Positions 51,176 through 57,776 of a stretch of 64,000 bases of DNA are shown in pieces (position 1 is the stretch's first letter; each line of letters opens with the position of its first letter). Both the position numbers and the translations under genes were made by a program. Source of the DNA: Paraburkholderia sp. DHOC27 (GTDB lineage: Bacteria > Pseudomonadota > Gammaproteobacteria > Burkholderiales > Burkholderiaceae); the NCBI RefSeq assembly GCF_003429005.1, contig NZ_QVQV01000011.1, forward strand, positions 184 to 64,183, read 5' to 3'. The notes under the pieces were generated by a model, which was not told where the DNA came from, did no database searches, and was given only the letters and a program-made list of their open reading frames with translations.

Positions 51176-51256
51176 GGAGATGGCATTCCTCCGATAACCA
51201 CCGGGACTATCCGGTTAATGATGCCTACACGTACCTGAGCAGTCAGGGGGTGTAGG
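51176..51256 (+). promoter_or_regulatory. Fluoride (crcB-motif) riboswitch 1
   Basis: The aptamer spans about 51176-51231. Hairpin P1 is GGAG...CTCC enclosing ATGGCATTC. A second stem pairs ACCGG with CCGGT around GACTAT. The 3' strand AATGATGCCTACAC ends the motif. GGCAT in the first loop is complementary to ATGCC in the 3' strand, the hallmark pseudoknot of fluoride riboswitches. Beyond the aptamer, GTGTAGG (51250-51256) is a perfect complement of CCTACAC (51224-51230), a plausible switching partner. The next recognised gene is the XRE regulator at 51680, not a fluoride exporter. Confidence 0.85.
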
Positions 51257-51679
51257 TTGCCTTCCGCCGCACGCTCGGGTTTGATTCGATTTGAACCTTG
51301 GAGCTATCCCGACGCCTGTCTTTCCACTCATCATTTCCCAAAATCGTTGGCCGGCAAGTGCGCGGCCGAATTGTCGAACGGAGCGCTGTCGCGCTTGCCT
51401 CGAAAAAAATTCCGAGCTCGGCATCCTGTGCCAGCGTTGGGGGAGATTTTCATGAAGAAAGTGCATACGGCTTTCGGCACCTGGCCTCATGGCCATCGCT
51501 TTGCGACCCAGAGGTGCTGACAACCGCAAGATCCAACCGGGCGGCTACGGCATTGCGCCTGCGACGCATGTCCGTTAGCGACCATCATTCCAGCAGCATC
51601 TGAAAGGACCTCCACGGGGCTCAATTGCGTTCAGTTTGTGGGAATGTATCCAGCCATGGAGATCAAGCGAGGAGTGGAC
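51257..51679. other. Region between riboswitch 1 and the XRE gene
   Basis: About 420 bp. A TTG-started frame (51257-51520, 87 codons) begins right after the switching segment but has no signature. Inside it lies a 22-codon reading frame, MKKVHTAFGTWPHGHRFATQ plus two residues, from 51452, with GGGGGAG 7-8 nt upstream. Either could be the riboswitch-controlled product, but neither resembles CrcB or a ClC-type exporter. Unassigned. Confidence 0.35.
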
Positions 51680-52027
51680 ATGCAAGCAATCGATCTGGGC
51701 GACCTGAACATTGCTATCGGGCGCGCTGTCGCGAAACACAGGGCGAGAAGTGGCTTGACACAAGAGCAGCTTGGCCAGGAACTTGGACTGCACGACGAGG
51801 CGATATCCCGCCTCGAGCGGGGCGTCGTGATGCCAACTGTACCGCGACTTGTCGAGTTGGCAGAGATATTCGGATGCAATGTCGCTGATCTGATGACGGA
51901 GGGCAGCTCCCGGAGCAGTGACCAGGCCAAATATCTACGGCAATTGCTCGGCGTATTGAGCACGGACGATCGGGCGATGGTGCTTCAATTCGTAGAGAGG
52001 CTCGCGGGGAGACTGGCCCAGCGGTGA
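51680..52027 (+). CDS. XRE-family regulator 3
   Basis: Protein of 115 aa. GCGAGGAGTGGAC before the ATG at 51680 decides the start over ATG 51656. The helix-turn-helix reads IGRAVAKHRARSGLTQEQLG, QELGLHDEAISRLERG, VVMPTVPRLVELAEIFGCNV. The C-terminal part forms a helical tail (YLRQLLGVLSTDDRAMVLQF) also common in XRE regulators of mobile elements. It lies about 450 bp after riboswitch 1 and 290 bp before riboswitch 2. Targets unknown. Confidence 0.88.
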   Translation: MQAIDLGDLNIAIGRAVAKHRARSGLTQEQLGQELGLHDEAISRLERGVVMPTVPRLVELAEIFGCNVADLMTEGSSRSSDQAKYLRQLLGVLSTDDRAMVLQFVERLAGRLAQR

Positions 52028-52317
52028 CGCTCTGGCAACGTGAGATGGCCGGACAAGGCACGTCTGGAGCATGGGCTTTGCTGCACCTTTGCTCCCGACC
52101 GGAGTAGTCGCAGCCAGCGGTGATGGTGTGCGCTGCCGACTGCGGCAGGTGTGTCCTGCGGCACTGCCCGACGAACTGCAGCATGCCGCACTCTCGCTGC
52201 ATCGAGGCGCCGAGCGGGCCGGTGCGGAACATTGCCCCAAGCAGTCCTCGTCGGCGCCGTTTGCGGATTTACACGTGCCGCTTGCCAGCGGCCGTACGCC
52301 GCGCGTATTCTGCATGT
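52028..52317. other. Gap between XRE regulator 3 and riboswitch 2
   Basis: About 290 bp with overlapping, signature-free frames only. It should carry the promoter for riboswitch 2. Nothing further seen. Confidence 0.35.
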
Positions 52318-52420
52318 GGAGATGGCATTCTCCTTCAACCGCCACGTCTGTGGCTGATGATGCCTATAGTCCGTTCTGGCGTACCGTGCCGGCATTTCCC
52401 TGACTATAGGTGAAACGATG
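52318..52420 (+). promoter_or_regulatory. Fluoride (crcB-motif) riboswitch 2 with expression platform
   Basis: The aptamer spans about 52318-52369: P1 GGAG/CTCC enclosing ATGGCATT, then TTCAACC, the stem GCCAC/GTGGC around GTCT, then CTGATGATGCCTATAG. This matches the crcB consensus even better than copy 1, including the GGCAT-ATGCC pseudoknot. CCTATAGTC (52363-52371) is perfectly complementary to GACTATAGG (52402-52410), whose AGGTGA is the Shine-Dalgarno sequence of an ATG at 52418. Ligand binding would free that site, giving an ON switch. The ATG opens a 56-codon frame of unknown nature; the next real gene is the GGDEF-EAL protein at 52578. Confidence 0.88.
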
Positions 52421-52577
52421 ATCTGCTTTCTCCGACTGCAGCATATGCCGTTGTGCTCAAGGCCGCTCCTCGTTTCTCTCTCACGTCCCGTATCGCCATC
52501 CTTGAGTTGGCCCAGCGGGCAACGTCGGCGCATTCCATTTCGATCCTTTCCGGGAACAAGTGTCCGGGGAGGGGATC

Positions 52578-54578
52578 ATGTCTGCTGACCGGGGCTCGAA
52601 CTTACTCTTTGCCCGCCTGGGCACTCGCAATCCATATTGGCGACTGACTGGCGACAGTAATGCTCTGCAATTAGCTTCTTCGATCGGAGAGGCGGCAGAT
52701 GTGGTGGTCTCCCTGGCTCGCGAGCAAGCCGGCCAGATCCGCGAACTGACGGGCGTCACCGCGCACATGGCGTTGGATGTCTGCGTGCTCGGGGAGCCGC
52801 TCTGTCTTCACTTGGTCGGCAGGAAGCTCACCGGAACCCTATGGGCGGGCAATGCAGCGGCAGCGGACGATTCGGCGGCGGTAGCGCGTGAACTCGTTCA
52901 CTGCCTCTCGTTTGCTGAGCAGGTCGTGTCTGAGGTCAATTCCGTCGTCCTGATTATTGACCGCTGTGGCCATGTCCGGCGCTTCAACCGGCTCGCTGAA
53001 GAAGTAACGGGTTTGCGCGAGGCCGACATCATCGGGAGGGACATCGGGGAAATTTTTGTTCGGCCTGGCGGGAAACCTGTATCCGGTAAACGCATCCAGC
53101 GTCTGCTGGCTCAGGAGGAACCCGACGACATCGAGCTGGCGATTAAAACCGAAGACGGTGAGCGACTTTTCCTGTTTCGCAACAAACTTATAAGGTGGAG
53201 CGAAGGCGGCGAAGGGCGCTTTCTGATCTGCTGCGGCGCTGACGTTACCGAGGAGCGTCTCGCCCAGCGGCAACTGCTGGCACTTGCAAACACCGATCCG
53301 CTTACCAGCCTTCCGAACCGGAATTCGATCCACGACAAAATCGCCGTCAGCATCGCCCGAAGTGCCCACGCGCAGTCCGTCGGCATCCTGTTCCTAGACC
53401 TGGATAACTTCAAGAAAATCAATGATCACTATGGTCATGTCTTCGGCGACCGATTGTTAAAGGACGTTTCCGTGGCGATTGCGACCTGCCTGAACAAAGG
53501 AGATACATTGGGCCGCGTCAGCGGCGATGAGTTCGTTGTGCTAGTTGTCGGTGCCACTGCCGAAAGCCTGGAGGCGATCGCCCGGCGCATTCTCGATCGA
53601 ATGCGTGTGCCGTTTAGCGTAGGCCTGGTCGAGGTCAATACCAGCTGTTCAATTGGCATCGCGCTGTCGCCCCTGCACGGAGGGGACGTCGAAACGTTGA
53701 TCCGGTCGGCTGACACCGCGATGTATGTCGCGAAGGATGAAGGAAAGCACACCTTCCGGATGTTTTCGCCCGAGATGGACCGGATGGTGGCTGAATATGT
53801 CTGGCTGGATAGCAACCTGCGACACGCCATTGGCGCGGGCGAGCTTACATTGCATTACCAGCCGAAGCTCGTCCTTGCCACTGGGGCCGTGCGCAGCGTC
53901 GAAGCACTGGTACGCTGGAACTCGCCTCAGAGAGGACTTGTCATGCCGGGCGAGTTTATTCGCTACGCGGAGGAATCAGGCTTGATCGGCGCGCTTGGCC
54001 GGTGGGTAATGCAAACCGCCGCCGCTCAGGCCGCACATTGGAAAATGCAGGGTCTTGACCTGCGTATCGCAATCAACGTCTCCGCGCGACAGCTCGTCGA
54101 CAGCACGGCGGTTCATGACTTCCGTGAAGCCCTCGAAAACGCCGGGCTTGAATCCAGTCTTCTCGACATTGAATTGACCGAAAGCTGCCTGATCCAGAAC
54201 GAAGCGACCGCGATTGAACTGATCGCACAGTTCAAGGAACTTGGCGCCGAAGTTCATCTTGATGACTTCGGTACCGGATATTCGTCTCTCGCGCAACTCG
54301 GACGAATTCCCCTCGACATGATCAAGCTTGACCCGACGTTTGTCCGGTCTATCAACGCGGAACCGAGGGCTCAGGCGCTTATGCGCTCAATGATCGCCGT
54401 GGCGCAGGAGCTCAGTCTCAAGGTGGTTGTGGAGGGTGTAGAGACGGAGGCCGAGGAGCTATTCATGAAGGCGCTCGGCGTGGATTACGTGCAGGGCTAC
54501 CGGTACGGACGTCCAATGCCGGTGATCGAATTTGAGCGATGGTTGGCGAACCGACCGAATATCAGATTGATAGCGTGA
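52578..54578 (+). CDS. PAS-GGDEF-EAL cyclic-di-GMP enzyme
   Basis: Protein of 666 aa from the ATG at 52578 (GGGGAGGGG upstream). Residues 1-110 are unassigned. A PAS domain follows (about 120-230; VNSVVLIIDRCGHVRRFNRL, TGLREADIIGRDIGEIF), then a GGDEF domain (about 240-395) with SGDEF at 315-319 in place of GGDEF and no RxxD inhibition site (NKGD instead). The EAL domain (about 410-660) keeps E442-A443-L444, the DDFGTGYSSL loop at 562 and other metal ligands, so phosphodiesterase activity is likely. No transmembrane segment. Its placement behind a fluoride riboswitch is unusual. Confidence 0.9.
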   Translation: MSADRGSNLLFARLGTRNPYWRLTGDSNALQLASSIGEAADVVVSLAREQAGQIRELTGVTAHMALDVCVLGEPLCLHLVGRKLTGTLWAGNAAAADDSAAVARELVHCLSFAEQVVSEVNSVVLIIDRCGHVRRFNRLAEEVTGLREADIIGRDIGEIFVRPGGKPVSGKRIQRLLAQEEPDDIELAIKTEDGERLFLFRNKLIRWSEGGEGRFLICCGADVTEERLAQRQLLALANTDPLTSLPNRNSIHDKIAVSIARSAHAQSVGILFLDLDNFKKINDHYGHVFGDRLLKDVSVAIATCLNKGDTLGRVSGDEFVVLVVGATAESLEAIARRILDRMRVPFSVGLVEVNTSCSIGIALSPLHGGDVETLIRSADTAMYVAKDEGKHTFRMFSPEMDRMVAEYVWLDSNLRHAIGAGELTLHYQPKLVLATGAVRSVEALVRWNSPQRGLVMPGEFIRYAEESGLIGALGRWVMQTAAAQAAHWKMQGLDLRIAINVSARQLVDSTAVHDFREALENAGLESSLLDIELTESCLIQNEATAIELIAQFKELGAEVHLDDFGTGYSSLAQLGRIPLDMIKLDPTFVRSINAEPRAQALMRSMIAVAQELSLKVVVEGVETEAEELFMKALGVDYVQGYRYGRPMPVIEFERWLANRPNIRLIA

Positions 54579-55153
54579 TACGTCGTTGGCAGCCTCCGGC
54601 TCCTGCCCAAAAAAGCGCGGCAATATAGCTGTGGCTCCGCATCATGAAGTGCACGCGATCGTTGTTCGCCCAGATGAAGAGTTGCCGGAGTCGCCGCGAC
54701 ATTCGCCTCCTTTGTCGCGTATTCCCCATCCAGATCGTCGCGCCATAGCGCGCGCTGCAGCCACCGACAGTACGGGCCGCGTGGCAAATTTTGGCCCGTG
54801 CGGGGTGGCTATGTGCGTGCGTGAGCGACCGCCTCAATCCATGCCGGGCAGAAAAATTTCCGGAGGTGGATGCCTTGAGAACCGTCCTCGGCCACCTTCC
54901 TTCCGGGCGCTTCTCCAACAAGCCAAGGTCGCTGTCTACCTCGTATTGAAAGTCATGATGACCAGGATCGCTCGAGAGCAAGGGCCACCTCCAGGTGGCA
55001 CCAGTCCACACCGGCCGGGAGATAGGCCGCAACCTCGCGATAGACGTTCCGTTCCGAGGCCCGGACATGCCCACTGAAACTCCCGAGGCTGGAAGGAACG
55101 CCATGCCACAGACCGAAACCATTGCCCACAATGTACAACCGGATCGGACGCAT
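54562..55153 (-). pseudogene. Decayed AbiH-like phage-exclusion gene
   Basis: The N-terminal fragment (ATG at 55153, GAGGAG upstream) reads MRPIRLYIVGNGFGLWHGVP then SSLGSFSGHV and YLPAGVDWCHLEVALA. This is the opening of AbiH-family abortive-infection proteins (normally VGNGFDL, with Asp where Gly is here). The frame ends after about 66 residues, and another frame continues with DPGHHDFQYEVD, a segment also typical of AbiH. Downstream sequence is too short and scrambled for the full gene. I read it as a remnant with frameshift and deletion. Confidence 0.6.
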
Positions 55154-55255
55154 CGCCTGCTCCTCGGGAGTCAGGGGCGACGAGACCACCGGCAGGCAAA
55201 GTTATGAAAGTTATGATACTATTCGATAGTCTGAATAACCCTTTGAGGATCTACC

Positions 55256-55930
55256 ATGAGCGTCGTTGCAGACCATCCCGGCGTGTCGACCCTGGTGGGC
55301 ACACCCAAGGAAATACAGGCCCGGCTTAGTCGGTCTCATGCTGATCACGTGCTGGTGGTGACGTTCGATCACATCAAGCCCAACGTTTTCGCTACGTTGG
55401 CAGAGAATTTCACCACTGTCGCCTCTTCCATGTTCGAGGTGCTGCTCGAGCGCCAGGACCGCGAATCGCTCGAACGGCTGGCCGAAGTGTTGGTGCCGCG
55501 CAACCCGCCGTCTCCCCGGCTGCTGAAGGAAGCGAGCATGCTGGTCCAGGCGCGCAAGGCTGTGCTGGAGAGCGGCGATTGGCTCACCGCCGCGCACATC
55601 GCGCAACTGGCTGGACTGAGCACCCGGAATCCAAGCGCACAACCCAACAAATGGAAGAAGCAAGGGCAGATCTTCGCCATTAACCACGGTGGCATCGACT
55701 ATTTCCCGGGCTACGGTCTGGATCAGGATGCAGGCTTTCGACCGCTGAAATCGCTGGCCAAAGTCATTGAGACCTTCGCTGGGCATAAGGATGGATGGGG
55801 CATGGCCTACTGGTTCCGGTCCGAGAACAGCTTCCTCGGCGGCAAGCGGCCTCAGGACCTGCTGGCTGCGGCGCCGGAGCGCGTTATTGCCGCCGCCAGG
55901 GACGAGATCGAGGAAGTTGCCCATGGCTAA
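55256..55930 (+). CDS. Xre/MbcA/ParS-type antitoxin of the RES pair
   Basis: Protein of 224 aa. The middle contains a helix-turn-helix-like region (DWLTAAHIAQLAGLSTRNPS). The C terminus DGWGMAYWFRSENSFLGGKR with PQDLLAAAPERVIAAARDEI is the toxin-binding (DUF2384/MbcA/ParS) domain that caps RES toxins. It starts 67 bp after an AT-rich promoter-like stretch and overlaps the toxin gene by 8 nt. The N-terminal 100 residues are longer than in minimal Xre antitoxins and not assigned. Confidence 0.85.
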   Translation: MSVVADHPGVSTLVGTPKEIQARLSRSHADHVLVVTFDHIKPNVFATLAENFTTVASSMFEVLLERQDRESLERLAEVLVPRNPPSPRLLKEASMLVQARKAVLESGDWLTAAHIAQLAGLSTRNPSAQPNKWKKQGQIFAINHGGIDYFPGYGLDQDAGFRPLKSLAKVIETFAGHKDGWGMAYWFRSENSFLGGKRPQDLLAAAPERVIAAARDEIEEVAHG

Positions 55931-56621
55931 GCGGCGCGCCAGGATGAGCGACGTCGCTTCTGGCGGCGAACCTTCCCCGGACACGCCAGAGCCTCCGGGC
56001 AACTTGCAGGTGAGCTTCACGGAGCTGGCCGGGAACACGGTACTCCACCGCGTGCACCAGAGCCAATACCGGGCTGACCAGTTCAACCCCGGCGTGCGCG
56101 GCGACGCCCGCTTCAGTCCGATCCAGAACGATCAGGGGCGGCCAATTCCAACGTTGTACGCGGGTACGAACCTGCCATGCGCACTGATGGAAACGGTTTT
56201 TCACGACGTGCCGCACACCGCCGGGTTCAAGAGCTTTGACAAGGCGAAGCTCGCGGGCCAAGTTCATTCCACTGTCCAGGTGAAGGCGCCTCTACAACTG
56301 GTGGATCTCGCCAGCGTGCCTCTGCGCAAGCTGGGCGTGACGCGCAAGCAGCTCATCGACACGGAGAAAGACCAGTATCCCCGTACGCGCAAATGGGCGA
56401 TGGCGATCCATGGTCAATGTCCGACCGCCCAGGGCCTTTCCTGGGTTTCGAGGCAGGACGATTCGGCGCGCGCCGTGATGCTCTTCGGTGATCGGATTAG
56501 CGAGGGGGCGCTGCGGGCGGGGGGCGAATCGCGCAGCTTGATCGACGACGCTGGCACCTATGATGCCGTGCTTGATCTGGCCGAGCGCATCGGGGTGTCC
56601 ATCATCCCTGGGAAGAGTTGA
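55923..56621 (+). CDS. RES-domain toxin (NAD-consuming type)
   Basis: Protein of 232 aa. The family's conserved residues are visible: Arg43 (VLHRVHQSQY), Tyr79 (PTLYAGTNLPCALMETVF), Glu90 in the same segment, and Ser176 (GLSWVSRQDDSARA). RES toxins degrade NAD+ (or ADP-ribosylate) and arrest growth when the antitoxin is lost. The ATG at 55923 lies within the antitoxin's last codons. Its stop directly abuts the ATG of the DUF3800 gene, so the toxin pair may be in one operon with the putative defence genes. Confidence 0.88.
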   Translation: MAKRRARMSDVASGGEPSPDTPEPPGNLQVSFTELAGNTVLHRVHQSQYRADQFNPGVRGDARFSPIQNDQGRPIPTLYAGTNLPCALMETVFHDVPHTAGFKSFDKAKLAGQVHSTVQVKAPLQLVDLASVPLRKLGVTRKQLIDTEKDQYPRTRKWAMAIHGQCPTAQGLSWVSRQDDSARAVMLFGDRISEGALRAGGESRSLIDDAGTYDAVLDLAERIGVSIIPGKS

Positions 56622-57674
56622 ATGGAATGCTTCCGGATCGACGAAAGCGGCTACACCGGCTTTGACCTGCTGAACCCCGAGCAGCGGTTCCAGGGGGCGA
56701 CGGCCATCGCCATCGAGGATGACGAAGCCAGGCGCCTGATCCGGGAGCACTTTCCCCGGCTGCAGGCCGATGAGCTCAAGTACCGGTCCCTTGCGCGCCG
56801 GCCAGCCAATCATCCGCGCCTGCTGGCCCTGCAGCGCGACCTGCTGACTCACCATAAGTGCGTGACCTACGTCTGCGACAAGCGCTTCCTGCTGCTGCTG
56901 ATGTTCCTGGAATACGCAGTTGAGCCGTTCTACTACGAGCGCGGGGTCGACTTTTATCAGGACGGACAGAACTACTCGCTTGCTTCGCTACTGTACGTAG
57001 TTGGTCCGACACTTCTCGGGAAAGGGGCGCTCGACCGGTTGCTGGCAAGTTTCCAACGTGCCATGAAAGAGAAAAGTCCGGTCGCCCTTCAAGATCTGGT
57101 CGACGCCGCTCGCGCTTCGCGCTGGCGGGAACTGCCGGAGGCGCTGGGCCCCCTGGCGCAGTTCGCGGCGCCAGAATGCCTTCAGGCAATCTCCACCCCC
57201 GGCGTCAGCACCGATGCGGCCCTGGTGGTCCTGCAGTCATTGATTAGCCGAATGGAGGTTATGGTCGAAAACCCGTATCGGGTTGAGCACGATCAGTCCA
57301 AGAACTTGCTCACGTACCATGACCTGTTGGAACGTTATATACGCCACGAGGACGTGATCACCTTTCGCCAGTCCGAAATCGCGAGCATCACCTTTCCGCT
57401 CAAGCTGCAGTCAGTGACGCAGGTCGATTCCAGGACCAGTGCCGCGGTGCAACTGGCGGACGTCATGATCGGCGCGGCCATCGAGGCGGCGAACACGCTC
57501 ACCGGGCAGCGTGCGGGGGCGCTCGATGCGAGGGAGGTCATGGCGCTGTATGCAGATCATCAACTCATCCACATGCTGCCCTCGATCGATTTCAAGGAGC
57601 AGAAGCGCTTCCGACAGGGAACGCAGGCGGCGAAGACAATCAACTATTTTGCCAAAAACTTCCATAGGCCATAA
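56622..57674 (+). CDS. DUF3800-family protein
   Basis: Protein of 350 aa. It begins with the DUF3800 signature (MECFRIDESGYTGFDLL, acidic D7-E8) and ends with the second one (VDSRTSAAVQLADVMIGAAI), which together are thought to form an RNase H-like nuclease centre. The start codon follows the RES toxin stop with no gap. DUF3800 proteins are frequent in mobile elements and defence islands; their activity is not well defined. The partner is most likely the ATPase 102 bp downstream. Confidence 0.85.
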   Translation: MECFRIDESGYTGFDLLNPEQRFQGATAIAIEDDEARRLIREHFPRLQADELKYRSLARRPANHPRLLALQRDLLTHHKCVTYVCDKRFLLLLMFLEYAVEPFYYERGVDFYQDGQNYSLASLLYVVGPTLLGKGALDRLLASFQRAMKEKSPVALQDLVDAARASRWRELPEALGPLAQFAAPECLQAISTPGVSTDAALVVLQSLISRMEVMVENPYRVEHDQSKNLLTYHDLLERYIRHEDVITFRQSEIASITFPLKLQSVTQVDSRTSAAVQLADVMIGAAIEAANTLTGQRAGALDAREVMALYADHQLIHMLPSIDFKEQKRFRQGTQAAKTINYFAKNFHRP

Positions 57675-57776
57675 CGGCAAACCGAAGCACGAGTCGACCG
57701 CGCGCTACGGTGCGCGAGGCCAATTAACACTGCCACGAACGCGACCAAACGCGTCTTTCTGTGTAGAGGGGACTGC

